Shown here: positions 7,609 to 16,192 of the stretch, in pieces | Layout of the letters: every line of letters starts with the position of its first letter | How positions within the stretch are numbered: position 1 is the stretch's first letter | Origin: Lachnospira sp. UBA3790 | GTDB lineage: Bacteria; Bacillota; Clostridia; Lachnospirales; Lachnospiraceae | Assembly (NCBI GenBank): GCA_002369135.1 | Contig: DFEY01000003.1 | Location: forward strand, 211,268-275,267 | Direction of reading: 5' to 3' | Length of the DNA: 64,000 bases | Position numbers and translations under genes: made by a program | The notes under the pieces: model-generated | What the model saw: the letters and a program-made list of their open reading frames with translations, nothing else | Database searches by the model: none | Told to the model about the DNA's origin: nothing

Positions 7609-8472
7609 ATGAGCGTTATTTCAATGAAACAGTTACTAGAGGCAGGTGTTCACTTTGGACACCAGACAAGAAGATGGAACCCTAAAATGGCTCCATACAT
7701 CTACACAGAGAGAAATGGTATCTATATCATCGACCTTCAGAAATCAGTAGGCATGGTAGACACAGCTTACAAAGCAATTTCTGACACAGTAAAAGATGGT
7801 GGTACAGTTCTATTTGTAGGTACAAAGAAGCAAGCTCAAGATGCAGTAAAGAACAATGCTGAGAGATGCGGAATGTTCTACGTAAACGAGAGATGGTTAG
7901 GTGGAACACTTACAAACTTCAAGACAATGCAGTCTAGAATCAAGAGACTAAAAGACATCGAGAGAATGGAAGAAGACGGAACATTTGACGTTCTTCCAAA
8001 GAAAGAAGTAGTTGGTCTTAGAAAAGAGATGGCTAAGCTTGAGAAGAACCTTGGTGGTATCAAGAACATGAAGAGAGTACCTGATGCTATCTTTGTAGTA
8101 GACCCTAAGAAAGAAAGTATTTGTGTAAAAGAAGCACATAACCTAGGAATCACATTGATTGGTATTGCTGATACAAACTGTGATCCAGAGGAACTAGATT
8201 ACGTAATCCCAGGTAACGATGATGCTATCCGTGCCGTAGAACTAATCGTATCTACAATGGCAGATGCCGTGATAGAAGCAAACCAGGGTGAAGAGTACGC
8301 ATACGATGATGAGTACGACGAAGAATACGACACAGAAGAACCTGCGGCAAAGGAAGAGGCAGAAGAGCCAGCAGCAGAAGCTAGCGAAGATGAAATAGCT
8401 GAAGAAGTGGAAGCAGAAGCTGATGCAGATGCAGAAGTGGAAGAAGACGCTGACGCTGAAGACGCAGAATAA
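7609..8472 (+). CDS. rpsB: 30S ribosomal protein S2 with an acidic tail
   Basis: A 287-residue S2 (uS2). The first 230 residues are typical, from MSVISMKQLLEAGVHFGHQT through FVGTKKQAQDAV, NERWLGGTLTNF and GIADTNCDPEELDYVIPGNDD. The last roughly 55 residues are an added, disordered, strongly acidic tail of E, D and A with several tyrosines. S2 assembles late on the 30S head-body junction. The ATG follows AGGAGG. It is co-transcribed with tsf, 28 bp downstream. The tail is discussed in the findings. Confidence 0.98.
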   Translation: MSVISMKQLLEAGVHFGHQTRRWNPKMAPYIYTERNGIYIIDLQKSVGMVDTAYKAISDTVKDGGTVLFVGTKKQAQDAVKNNAERCGMFYVNERWLGGTLTNFKTMQSRIKRLKDIERMEEDGTFDVLPKKEVVGLRKEMAKLEKNLGGIKNMKRVPDAIFVVDPKKESICVKEAHNLGITLIGIADTNCDPEELDYVIPGNDDAIRAVELIVSTMADAVIEANQGEEYAYDDEYDEEYDTEEPAAKEEAEEPAAEASEDEIAEEVEAEADADAEVEEDADAEDAE

Positions 8473-8500
8473 TAAATAAAAGAATAGGGAGGATACTATT

Positions 8501-9424
8501 ATGGATATAACAGCAGCAATGGTAAAAGAACTAATGAACCTAACAGGTGCTGGAGTAATGGCTTGTAAAAAAGCATTACAGGAAACAGATGGTAATCAGG
8601 AAGAAGCTATCGAAGTACTAAGAAAAAAAGGTGAAGCTACAGCAGTAAAGAAAGCTGGAAGAATAGCAGCAGAAGGAATCGTTTACACAGCAGTAAAAGA
8701 CAACAAAGCAGCTATAGTAGAAGTAAACTCAGAGACAGACTTTGTAGCAAAGAACGACACATTCCAGGCATTCGTAGCAAAAGTAGCAGACCAGATTCTA
8801 GCAGGTAGTGCTACAACAGTAGACGAACTACTAGAAGAAAAAATAGAAGGCGAAGACAAGACAGTAAAAGAAGAACTAACAAGCCAGATTGCAACAATAG
8901 GCGAAAACATGAACATCAGAAGATTCGAAAAACTAGAATCAGATGGTGTAATCGTATCATACATCCACGCAGGCGGAAAAATTGGTGTATTGGTGGAAGC
9001 TGACGCTCCAAAGAACGACGCCGCAGAAGAAGCTTTGAAGAATGTAGCAATGCAGGTAGCTGCTTTAAATGCAAAATTCTTAAGCTCAGATGATATAGAC
9101 GACGACTACAAAGAACACGAAAAAGCAATCTTACTAGAGCAGATCAAAAACGACCCAGTAGAAAGCCAGAAACCTGAGAAGGTAATCAACGGCATGATCA
9201 TGGGAAGACTTAATAAAGAATTCAAAGAAATCTGCTTAATGGAACAGGTATACGTAAAGGCTGAAGACGGAAAGCAAAGCGTAGCTAAATACCTAGAGCA
9301 AGTTTCAAACGAGATTGGCGAAGACATCAAGGTGAAGAAATTCATCAGATTCGAAACAGGTGAAGGCCTAGAGAAGAAAGAAGAAGACTTCGCAGCAGAA
9401 GTTGCGAGTCAGATGGCTGACTAA
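8501..9424 (+). CDS. tsf: Translation elongation factor Ts
   Basis: A 307-residue EF-Ts, the guanine nucleotide exchange factor for EF-Tu. The N-terminal UBA-like domain has MVKELMNLTGAGVMACKKAL. The core has VEVNSETDFVAKN, with the conserved TDFV contacting EF-Tu, and YIHAGGKIGVLVE. The C-terminal coiled-coil region has MGRLNKEFKEICLMEQ. A GGGAGG site precedes the ATG. A strong terminator follows, so the usual read-through into pyrH is absent here. Confidence 0.98.
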   Translation: MDITAAMVKELMNLTGAGVMACKKALQETDGNQEEAIEVLRKKGEATAVKKAGRIAAEGIVYTAVKDNKAAIVEVNSETDFVAKNDTFQAFVAKVADQILAGSATTVDELLEEKIEGEDKTVKEELTSQIATIGENMNIRRFEKLESDGVIVSYIHAGGKIGVLVEADAPKNDAAEEALKNVAMQVAALNAKFLSSDDIDDDYKEHEKAILLEQIKNDPVESQKPEKVINGMIMGRLNKEFKEICLMEQVYVKAEDGKQSVAKYLEQVSNEIGEDIKVKKFIRFETGEGLEKKEEDFAAEVASQMAD

Positions 9425-9426
9425 GC

Positions 9427-9564
9427 ACAAGCCGTGTTTAAAAAGAAGTAAAATAAAAACCCAGGAGAATTTATTCTTCTGGGTTTTGTTTTGCTTCTTT
9501 TTATATGTGGCGACGCCACACACGAAAAAGACTGCGAAGCAGTCTTTGAGTAGGCACGGCTTGT
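9427..9564. repeat. Large nested inverted repeat after tsf, containing palindromic element copy 2
   Basis: The outer arms ACAAGCCGTG (9427-9436) and CACGGCTTGT (9555-9564) are perfectly complementary and enclose everything between them. Inside lie the tsf terminator (9440-9502) and a copy of the small palindromic element (9521-9551), with AAAGACTGC-gaa-GCAGTCTTT flanked by CGAA and GAGT as in the other copies. The whole block looks like a compact, MITE-like structured insertion, but no target-site duplication was identified. Confidence 0.65.
9440..9502 (+). terminator. Terminator after tsf
   Basis: ACCCAGGAGAA pairs with TTCTTCTGGGT around 9459-9485. The pairing extends outward through AAAAAGAAG ... 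CTTCTTTTT (9440-9502), giving a very long stem. Confidence 0.85.
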
Positions 9565-9681
9565 ATCCTTTGAGGGGCACTGCTCATATCTAACCCAATA
9601 GCGCCTTTAACCATAAACCACCCCCTCAAATTGACAATATATATATATAATGGATTTATCATTATGAACGGAGGAGAAAAA

Positions 9682-10857
9682 ATGAAGAATATTAAAAAAT
9701 TATTATTCTGCATTATCATTATTTCCCTACTAGTAATACCTAAATCTCAAATGAAAAATGTTAATGCAGCAGATGGTGAACATTGGACAAGTTACTTTAG
9801 TGCTGATGAAGACTGGTGGGAAGGAGCCAGTGGAAGCATGACCGTTAATACACCTACCAGTTTTACTGCAGCAATGTCTGTGGTTGGATGGGGAGGATGC
9901 TGGGGAGGCCTAGTCTATAAGAGCGTCAATATAAAAAAGGATTACACATATAACATTTCCTTTGACATTCAATCGTCAAAAGTATTAAAGTTTGTGTATG
10001 TAAAAATCGCTGATGGAGAGAATGTGGCTGATTCATTTTGGGTAAAATGCCCAGGGTGGAATCAAACCGTCAGAGTTGATAGATATTTTACTGCAAAAAG
10101 TGATGCAAACAGAATAACCTTTGGCATTGGAGGGGAACCTGGTGATAGAGCAGGGATGGACGCAGACGGAGAATATAGATATGAAGTCTTTGACAGTCAA
10201 AATTTCGGAATCAAACATCAACAATTAGCTGAATATGATTGTTTTGGTGATTTTAGTTCGCTTACAGATATTACTGTATCAAATTTCAAACTTCAGCAAG
10301 CGCCAAAACCTATTCCAAAAGATGATGTTAAAGCAACGGCATTTGGTAATCAGGTGGCCCTAGAATGGAAAGACCAAGTAAAAGGTCAAAAGTATAACGT
10401 GTATCTAGATGGACAAAAAATTGCAAGCAGTCTATCAGGAAAGAGTTATATTATTAATAATGTTCCATATGGACTTCACAAAGTGAGTGTTAGTACTGTA
10501 TCAAACGGAAAAGAGTCTTCAAGAACTACAATAATAGTAAAAGTGAATGGCAAAGGCAAGATTATCAACACAAAGACTATTAAACTCAAAAAGCTAAAAG
10601 CTAAGAAACGCGCTTTAGTCATTAAATGGAAAAGACGAAAAGATGTCACAGGTTACCAGATACAATATTCTTTAAAGAAAAACTTTAAGAAGAAAGCTAA
10701 AAAGATTAAGATTGTTAAGGCAACAACATCTAAAAAGACTATTAAAGGTTTGAAGAGTAAGAAAAAATATTATGTGAGAATAAGAAGCTTTATTAACTCA
10801 TATGGAAAATCATATTACTCCAAATGGTCGAAAAAGAAAGCAAAGAAAACTAAATAA
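9682..10857 (+). CDS. Secreted carbohydrate-binding-like protein with Fn3 modules
   Basis: A 391-residue exported protein. The start is the ATG at 9682 behind GGAGGAG; an upstream TTG at 9631 lies in a TTGACA promoter-like box and is rejected. The signal peptide is MKNIKKLLFCIIIISLLVIP, with cleavage probably after VNAA. Residues about 30-210 look like a jelly-roll carbohydrate-binding module (W-rich, GWGGCWGGLVYK, FDIQSS, TFGIGGEPGD). Then come two fibronectin-III-like domains. The last is extremely lysine-rich (KKNFKKKAKK, KSKKKYYVRIRSF). That lysine-rich module recurs at the end of the proteins at 48233, 49658 and 51240, suggesting a common way of holding the anionic cell wall. Substrate unknown. 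Confidence 0.8.
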   Translation: MKNIKKLLFCIIIISLLVIPKSQMKNVNAADGEHWTSYFSADEDWWEGASGSMTVNTPTSFTAAMSVVGWGGCWGGLVYKSVNIKKDYTYNISFDIQSSKVLKFVYVKIADGENVADSFWVKCPGWNQTVRVDRYFTAKSDANRITFGIGGEPGDRAGMDADGEYRYEVFDSQNFGIKHQQLAEYDCFGDFSSLTDITVSNFKLQQAPKPIPKDDVKATAFGNQVALEWKDQVKGQKYNVYLDGQKIASSLSGKSYIINNVPYGLHKVSVSTVSNGKESSRTTIIVKVNGKGKIINTKTIKLKKLKAKKRALVIKWKRRKDVTGYQIQYSLKKNFKKKAKKIKIVKATTSKKTIKGLKSKKKYYVRIRSFINSYGKSYYSKWSKKKAKKTK

Positions 10858-10872
10858 TAATTATTAAATAGA

Positions 10873-10907
10873 AACATCCAGAAGATTATTCTTCTGGATG
10901 TTTTTTT
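10873..10907 (+). terminator. Terminator after the secreted Fn3 gene
   Basis: AACATCCAGAAG pairs with CTTCTGGATGTT around a 6-nt loop, followed by seven T. Confidence 0.9.
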
Positions 10908-10934
10908 GTTTGAGGATGTATTGGGCGCCGCCCT

Positions 10935-10964
10935 CCACGAAAAAGGCCGCAGGCCTTTGAGTGG
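10935..10964. repeat. Small palindromic element, copy 3
   Basis: It is identical in layout to the element at 7410, and nearly identical in bases: CCAC-GAA-AAAGGCC-gca-GGCCTTT-GA-GTGG. An outer GCCG ... CGGC pair (10927-10930 with 10965-10968) extends the stem. Confidence 0.75.
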
Positions 10965-10995
10965 CGGCTTGTGCCTATCAAACACAAATATTTCA

Positions 10996-11090
10996 TTGTT
11001 ACGTTTGTGAACGCTTCATATTGTATAATCCTAAAAGGTGTATATATTTGCTTTAGACTCATAAAGTGAATATATTAACTTTTCGAGGAC
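10996..11090 (+). promoter_or_regulatory. Promoter and conserved leader shared with 57195-57290
   Basis: TATAAT (11024-11029) is preceded at a fixed distance by TTGTTACG and the dyad CGTTTGTGAACG (11002-11013). The region then continues AAAGGTGTATATATTTGCTTTAG. The segment at 57195-57290 has the same elements with the same spacing (dyad CGTTTATGAACG, -10 TATACT, TTTGCTTTAG). Both lie before genes for small exported proteins. The dyad is probably a regulator site; the conserved region after the -10 is part of the transcript and may fold or bind a regulator. Confidence 0.65.
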
Positions 11091-11146
11091 AAATATAAAT
11101 GATACGATTGCCAACGAAAAATGTTGTTAAGGGAGGATAAGATAAC

Positions 11147-11512
11147 ATGAAAAATTTTAGAAAAATATTTATTATTTCAGCAGCATTAACTTGTTTTCTG
11201 ACTACTTTAGTTTTTGCTAAGGCAGGTAGTTATAGTTCCACTTACGAAATGAAAGGTGGAGTCTTTTCACGATGGATACAACCTAAAAGTAAATGTACAA
11301 TTACCGTAACTCCTAAAGTTGGGACAAATGGAGTTGATATGAAAGTTATATGGGCACACCAAACATTATTTGGATGGGATGGACCATATAAAAACACATC
11401 ATCTACTAAGAAGGGAAGCGTAAGTTTCAAGTCAAATAAGAAAAGAAAGGTCTGGTTGAGGAATCCGACAGGTAAAGTTTGGAAAGGTAATGTTTCTTTT
11501 AAATGGGATTAG
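11147..11512 (+). CDS. Small exported protein of unknown function
   Basis: A 121-residue protein with a clear signal peptide (MKNFRKIFIISAALTCFLTT, cleavage probably after VFAKA). The mature part has about 95 residues, is basic and aromatic, and looks beta-rich (ITVTPKVGTNGVDMKVIWAH, KVWLRNPTGKVWKGNVSFKWD). I do not recognise the family. The ATG is 13 bases after GGGAGG. It shares its upstream regulatory region with the exported protein gene at 57350, and a VanZ-like gene follows 9 bp later, so it may be part of a surface-stress unit. Confidence 0.7.
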   Translation: MKNFRKIFIISAALTCFLTTLVFAKAGSYSSTYEMKGGVFSRWIQPKSKCTITVTPKVGTNGVDMKVIWAHQTLFGWDGPYKNTSSTKKGSVSFKSNKKRKVWLRNPTGKVWKGNVSFKWD

Positions 11513-11521
11513 GAGATTGAA

Positions 11522-12133
11522 GTGTTTGTTTTAGATTTCAGTATTATCTTGTTATTAATAATATTCGCCATATGCGCTGTTATTACAACAATAATTTATA
11601 AAAAGAAAAAAGGAAAATATAGACTTGTATATTATTGGTTTTTAGAAGCTTATTCAATTATTCTTTTGAAAATTGCTGTAATGCCAATATATTTATTAAG
11701 TAAAGATGCTTATGCTGATTTTACACAAGGTATTAAAGGGTTAGCACTATATGGATTACAACTGATTCCATTTAAAACTATTAATGATATTTTGGAAATA
11801 AAAGCGTTTCCAGGGTTAATTCAAATTGTGGGAAATTTACTATTGTTAATGCCCATTGCGTTTATAGTTGTATGGATAATGAACAAGACAAATAAAATGT
11901 TAGTAGTACTATTAGGATTAGTCGTTTCAATCCTAATAGAGTCTATTCAACTTATTATTAATTTGATTACAGCATTTCCATGTCATGCAGTTGATATTGA
12001 TGATGTAATACTAAATTATTTTGGATATTTACTGGCAACACTGTCCATATGGCTAATAAAAAAGTATTTCAGATCATTCTTTGATAAAGTTAGAAGTGTT
12101 TTTGTAAAGGAGGAGAACAAGAATGGGTGGTAA
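11522..12133 (+). CDS. VanZ-like family membrane protein
   Basis: A 203-residue protein with five predicted membrane helices, starting with GTG at 11522 behind AGGAG. The VanZ-like signature is present: LIPFKTINDI near residue 83, NLLLLMPIAFIVVW, SILIESIQLIINL and VDIDDVILNYFGYLLA. VanZ confers low-level teicoplanin resistance in one vancomycin operon, but most members are of unknown function at the membrane. Its end overlaps a 33-residue ORF. It is probably co-transcribed with the exported protein upstream. Confidence 0.82.
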   Translation: MFVLDFSIILLLIIFAICAVITTIIYKKKKGKYRLVYYWFLEAYSIILLKIAVMPIYLLSKDAYADFTQGIKGLALYGLQLIPFKTINDILEIKAFPGLIQIVGNLLLLMPIAFIVVWIMNKTNKMLVVLLGLVVSILIESIQLIINLITAFPCHAVDIDDVILNYFGYLLATLSIWLIKKYFRSFFDKVRSVFVKEENKNGW

Positions 12134-12224
12134 CATGTGGATGATAGTTGTATATGTAATAGTTGTAATTGCAATGAATATCGGGTTAATATATTTGATT
12201 TATAAACTATTAAAGAAGAAGTAA
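12123..12224 (+). CDS. 33-residue single-helix membrane peptide
   Basis: The ATG at 12123 follows GGAGG (12110-12114) well and overlaps the VanZ-like gene by 11 bp. The peptide MGGNMWMIVVYVIVVIAMNI... is one hydrophobic helix ending in LLKKK, so it should insert N-out/C-in. The good ribosome site and the overlap support a real gene; the function is unknown, possibly a small partner of the VanZ-like protein. Confidence 0.55.
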   Translation: MGGNMWMIVVYVIVVIAMNIGLIYLIYKLLKKK

Positions 12225-12285
12225 TATTTAAAAGAATAAGATTAAAGAATATTTTACAATTAAAAAATCATAAGAGAGACAACTA

Positions 12286-13017
12286 ATGAAAAAGAAGACG
12301 TTGATTATAGTTGAAGTAATAATGATTATGGTGGCATTATCATTATTGTGTATTAATGCATTCCAAAAAGATATATTTAAAGATCTAAGAAAAAGTGCAA
12401 AAACACACAGCAACAAGAAAGAAAAAATAAATAAATATGGTGAATTCAAGTTAGCTAAAAAAGGTATTTATTCTACTGAGAAAGCTAAACTGAATGAAAT
12501 AAAAGAGATAGGGCAAGATGTTATTGTTGCAGAAGAACAGATAGATGCTGCAAAAGACTTTTACAAAGATAAAGGATTCGGTAGCGAAGAGTCAGAAGAA
12601 AAGGCGGTAGCTTATGTGGAAGAAGAAAATGCACTATATGCTGAAGCTATAAAGAAGGGTTACGATGTAACGGAGAAAGAAGTAGATGACTACATAAATA
12701 AACTAAAAAGACTTAGTAAAACAGCTGAGAATAAAGAAGATATTGAAAAAGTAATTAGTGGATTTGGTTCAGAAAAAGAGTATTGGGAATATGAGAAGAA
12801 AATATATAAAAAATTATTGCCAATACAAAACTACACGAGTGACTTAGAAAAAGAGTTTATGGAAAAGAACAGAGATAAGTATGAACCAAGTAATATAGAG
12901 AAAACGTGGGATACAGAATTTAAACAGGTGAAGGATAAGGCAGTAAAGAAACAAAAATATACTAAGGTAAATAAGAAAACCAAAATCAGTGACTTAGAAC
13001 CATTTTGGATAAAGTAA
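12286..13017 (+). CDS. Membrane-anchored SurA_N-like protein
   Basis: A 243-residue protein with an N-terminal signal anchor (KKKTLIIVEVIMIMVALSLL) and a helical, charged exterior part. The stretch VEEENALYAEAIKKGYDVTEKEVDDYI and the following GFGSEKEYWEYEKKIYKK resemble the SurA N-terminal/trigger-factor-like chaperone domain found in PrsA-type foldases. There is no parvulin isomerase domain. It may be an extracytoplasmic chaperone for exported proteins of this region. The ribosome site (AGAGAG) is weak. A terminator follows. Confidence 0.65.
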   Translation: MKKKTLIIVEVIMIMVALSLLCINAFQKDIFKDLRKSAKTHSNKKEKINKYGEFKLAKKGIYSTEKAKLNEIKEIGQDVIVAEEQIDAAKDFYKDKGFGSEESEEKAVAYVEEENALYAEAIKKGYDVTEKEVDDYINKLKRLSKTAENKEDIEKVISGFGSEKEYWEYEKKIYKKLLPIQNYTSDLEKEFMEKNRDKYEPSNIEKTWDTEFKQVKDKAVKKQKYTKVNKKTKISDLEPFWIK

Positions 13018-13037
13018 TTTCAACATTTAGAGAAAAG

Positions 13038-13064
13038 CGCGATTCGTTAAGAATCGCGTTTTTT
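13038..13064 (+). terminator. Terminator
   Basis: CGCGATTC (13038-13045) and GAATCGCG (13051-13058) form a perfect stem with loop GTTAA, followed by six T. Confidence 0.92.
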
Positions 13065-13077
13065 GTTTGAGCTAGGG

Positions 13078-13104
13078 AGTATTAACTGTCCCATTTATAA
13101 GACA
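13078..13104 (+). promoter_or_regulatory. Operator-like motif shared with 39564-39588
   Basis: ATTAACTGTCCCATTTATAAGACAC closely matches the sequence before the gene at 39633 (ATTAACTGTCCCA...GGACAC). The motif has a TGTCC ... GGACA dyad that is perfect at 39569-39586 and imperfect here. It may be a common regulator site. Confidence 0.45.
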
Positions 13105-13152
13105 CCTTCTGTGAGAATATGTAACCATCAAAAGAAGAAAGGTGGTGTCATA

Positions 13153-13443
13153 ATGATTAAAATCGATAAAAAGTTTTATGGTTCCGAAGTGAATATTGAT
13201 GGAACTTATAAAGAGATAATTAAAGATTTCGAAAACATAACACGAGCCTTGGTCTACAACGGCTTCGACAAAGATGATATAAGAAAAGCATTAGTAGATG
13301 GCTTCTACGAAGATCCAGACTCTACACCAGTTGATGGAAGTACAGTCTCAGATGATGATATCAAAAAGGTACTACATGAGTCTCAAGATGAGCCATTAGA
13401 GGATTCTATTAAAAAGATTAAACAAATGGAAGAGTCGGAATAA
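13153..13443 (+). CDS. Small acidic protein of unknown function
   Basis: A 96-residue soluble acidic protein. The ATG at 13153 is chosen because GGTGGTG lies before it; the longer frame from a TTG at 13063 would begin inside the terminator T-run. It contains ALVYNGFDKDDIRKALVDGFYEDP and a C-terminal acidic tail. No family recognised. It lies 19 bp before a membrane-anchored acidic protein gene. Confidence 0.6.
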   Translation: MIKIDKKFYGSEVNIDGTYKEIIKDFENITRALVYNGFDKDDIRKALVDGFYEDPDSTPVDGSTVSDDDIKKVLHESQDEPLEDSIKKIKQMEESE

Positions 13444-13462
13444 AACAGGAGGTAATATAGTC

Positions 13463-13840
13463 ATGAAGATTAATAATACTAAGAGTAAAAAGGAAATGGC
13501 GCTTATAATTATTATAGTGATTCTAGCAATCTTCGGTTTTTCAGTTCGTATGAGTGAAGTGGCAGAGGAAAATAAATCATCCTATGATTCAGACTGGAGA
13601 TATCACCACTATTCCCATTCATATAATACCGGCACAAATACAGATAACAGTGCAAATGAATTGAATTCAGACAACGGATACAATCATTCTTCTGGTGATA
13701 GTAATATAAACGATGATCCATATGGCAAACAATATTACGATGATGCAGATGATTTTGCAGACGATAATGCAGAAGAGTTTGGTGATGGAGACGAAGATGA
13801 CGGCTGGGATGATGCATACGATTACTATGAAGAAAAGTAG
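13463..13840 (+). CDS. Membrane-anchored acidic disordered protein
   Basis: A 125-residue protein with one N-terminal membrane helix (KEMALIIIIVILAIFGFSV) and an external low-complexity region rich in S, N, H and Y. It ends with a strongly acidic D/E/Y tail. AGGAGG precedes the ATG. It is probably co-transcribed with the upstream small acidic protein. The function is unknown; the acidic tail could bind divalent cations at the surface. Confidence 0.6.
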   Translation: MKINNTKSKKEMALIIIIVILAIFGFSVRMSEVAEENKSSYDSDWRYHHYSHSYNTGTNTDNSANELNSDNGYNHSSGDSNINDDPYGKQYYDDADDFADDNAEEFGDGDEDDGWDDAYDYYEEK

Positions 13841-13950
13841 AATAATAACGTTGAGTATTATTGTAGGTTAATTAAGACAATAAATATTTTAGAGTTATAA
13901 AATATGTGATAAAATAGAGACAATACTATTGGTCGGAAGAGTGAGGGTAT

Positions 13951-16017
13951 ATGAGTTTAAAAGAATTAGATCTTGATATTAGTTATAAAAGTAGGGGAGA
14001 TGGAAATCTCGCAGATGCATTAGTGGTTCCAGCATTAAGAGAGTCGATAATGTATAAAAGAAGTGCGGGTTATTTTTCCTCAAGCGTTTTTGAATTATTG
14101 AAAAGTGGAATTGAAACTTTCTTGCTTAATGATGGAGAAATACGTTTGATTTGTAGCCCACAATTAGATGAAGATGATATTGAAGCTATAAATCAAGGAT
14201 ATAAACTGAAGAATGAAATTCAAAAAGAAAAATTTGATAAAGATGTTTATGAAACTATCAGTGAGATGGATGACGATAATCTAGCGGTCCTCATTGAGTT
14301 GATTAAGAATAATAAAATGAATGTAATTATTGCAGAAATGAAGGATGATAGAGGAATCTTTCATGATAAAACAGGCATTCTTATAGATGATGATAACAAT
14401 AAAGTTGCTTTTGTTGGATCACCTAATGAAACTAAATCAGGTTATTTTATAAACTACGAAAAAATACGAATATTTGCAAGCTGGATTGATGGGGATTTAA
14501 GAAGAGTTGAGGATGAGGAGAGAGATTTCGATTTAATCTGGGATGGAAAAGATGAGTATATTGAAACTGTCGACTGTAATGACATTATTATTGAATACGT
14601 TAAAAAAGAGGCAGAAAAGAGGAATATGTCTTTCAAACCAAGAAAAAAAGGGATTAAACTTAGACCATACCAGAAGGAAGCAATAAAAGCATGGGAGGAT
14701 AATGGTAACAAGGGCTTTTTTGTTATGGCCACTGGAACAGGAAAAACATGGACAGCTATTTATGCTGCACTAAACAGAGCGAAAGAAGATAAATTGTTCT
14801 TAGTGATATGTGCGCCATATAAGCATTTGCTCAAACAATGGTCTTATGATGTGAAAGATGTATTTGATGACGCGGATATTATATTAGTTTCGAGTGAAAA
14901 TCCAAAGTGGGAAAATGAGCTAAAAGATTCCGTTTATTCATCTAATTTTACAAAACCCAAAAACATTATTGTTATTTCAACAATTATGTCTTTTGAGACA
15001 GAAAGATTTCAAAAAGTTCTTGATAAAGTAAAAACCAAAAAGATGTTAATAGTAGATGAAGCGCATAATTTTAAAACAGATGATGAAGCAATAGTTGAAA
15101 AATATGATTATGTTTTAGGTTTAAGTGCTACACCAACAAAAGATCCAAGCAAAGATGATGGACACAAACTCATGGATTACTTTGGTGGCAAAGTATATGA
15201 TTTGCCAATTGATTTTGCAATAGATAAAGAGTATTTAGTTAAATATAATTATTATCCAATATTTGTGAATGCAACACCCGAAGAGGAAAGTGAGTATAAA
15301 ATGTATTCTGCTAGAATTGCATCCTGCTTCAATGAAAGAGGTGTCTGCATAGACCCTGAAAAAGCTTACTTATATAGTCAAGCTAAAAATAGAGTTATAG
15401 CTATGGCTGAAGAAAAAATGAATAGAATTGGAGAAATATTCTCTAAGGTAAAGGAAAAGGATCATTTTATTGTTTACTGTGGCGATGGTAGGATTTTCGA
15501 TGAAAACAAGGGTGAAGAATTAAGACATATTGAATATGTAATTAAAGAATTAGAAAAAAGAGGCTTTAAGCCTTCACAGTTTACAGCGTCCGAAAGTATG
15601 AGTGAACGAATGAATTTAATCGACATGTTTAATAAAGGAACAATTGATTCATTGGTTGCTATAAGGTGTTTAGATGAGGGTATTAATATTCCATCAATAG
15701 ATGGAGCCTTGGTTTTGGCGAGTGCAAATGACTATAGACAAACAGTACAAAGAAGAGGAAGAATTTTAAGAACATTTACAAATGCATATACTGATAAGAA
15801 AAAAGAGTATGCTAATATATATGATGTTATAGTTCTTCCTAGTTTATCAACTACTCAGATGGCAGAAACAGAATTAAAAAGAATGAACGAGTATTTGAGA
15901 TTAGCAAAAAATAGAGATGACTATTTGAGTATACTTGATGACTATTGTGATGAATACGGAATAGATTTAGATACAGTTGAAGAGAATGATATTGAGAAAG
16001 GAGAGTTGGATGAGTAA
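13951..16017 (+). CDS. PLD-domain DEAH helicase (first gene of a five-gene defence-like operon)
   Basis: A 688-residue SF2 helicase fused to a phospholipase-D-type nuclease domain. The N-terminal about 200 residues contain HDKTGILID near residue 138 (an HxK...D motif) and GSPNET, matching a PLD half-site. The helicase core has MATGTGKTWTA near 260, LIVDEAHNF (DEAH), LGLSATPT and motif VI QRRGRILR. PLD-helicase fusions are common in phage-defence loci, where they degrade or unwind foreign DNA. The ribosome site is GTGAGGG. It overlaps the next gene by 8 bp. The combination with a DndD-like ATPase and a DndC-like enzyme is not one I can name. Confidence 0.85.
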   Translation: MSLKELDLDISYKSRGDGNLADALVVPALRESIMYKRSAGYFSSSVFELLKSGIETFLLNDGEIRLICSPQLDEDDIEAINQGYKLKNEIQKEKFDKDVYETISEMDDDNLAVLIELIKNNKMNVIIAEMKDDRGIFHDKTGILIDDDNNKVAFVGSPNETKSGYFINYEKIRIFASWIDGDLRRVEDEERDFDLIWDGKDEYIETVDCNDIIIEYVKKEAEKRNMSFKPRKKGIKLRPYQKEAIKAWEDNGNKGFFVMATGTGKTWTAIYAALNRAKEDKLFLVICAPYKHLLKQWSYDVKDVFDDADIILVSSENPKWENELKDSVYSSNFTKPKNIIVISTIMSFETERFQKVLDKVKTKKMLIVDEAHNFKTDDEAIVEKYDYVLGLSATPTKDPSKDDGHKLMDYFGGKVYDLPIDFAIDKEYLVKYNYYPIFVNATPEEESEYKMYSARIASCFNERGVCIDPEKAYLYSQAKNRVIAMAEEKMNRIGEIFSKVKEKDHFIVYCGDGRIFDENKGEELRHIEYVIKELEKRGFKPSQFTASESMSERMNLIDMFNKGTIDSLVAIRCLDEGINIPSIDGALVLASANDYRQTVQRRGRILRTFTNAYTDKKKEYANIYDVIVLPSLSTTQMAETELKRMNEYLRLAKNRDDYLSILDDYCDEYGIDLDTVEENDIEKGELDE

Positions 16018-16192
16018 TAATATTAAAGAATTGGCTAACAATATTTTAGATGTTGAAAGAGAAGCTTCAAAGCAAAAAAAATCATTGACAGAAAAGGGCG
16101 GTTCTGATAGAAGAAAAGCTAAAATTAAAGATGATACAGTCAAAACTATATTAAATATGATTGATATGGAGGAAAATAGCGGTGAAGATTAA
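16010..16192 (+). CDS. 60-residue protein in the defence-like operon
   Basis: A small charged protein (MSNNIKELANNILDVEREAS...), predicted mostly helical. The ATG at 16010 is preceded by AAAGGAGAG and lies within the last codons of the helicase. The frame extends upstream to 15977, but no ribosome site supports that start. It overlaps the next gene by 11 bp. Such a tight position argues that it is a real subunit or adaptor. No family recognised. Confidence 0.65.
   Translation: MSNNIKELANNILDVEREASKQKKSLTEKGGSDRRKAKIKDDTVKTILNMIDMEENSGED

Noticed and set aside
9631..9681. TTG start for the secreted CBM/Fn3 protein
   Set aside because: It coincides with a TTGACA promoter-like box and lacks a ribosome site; the signal peptide starts at the ATG 9682 behind GGAGGAG.
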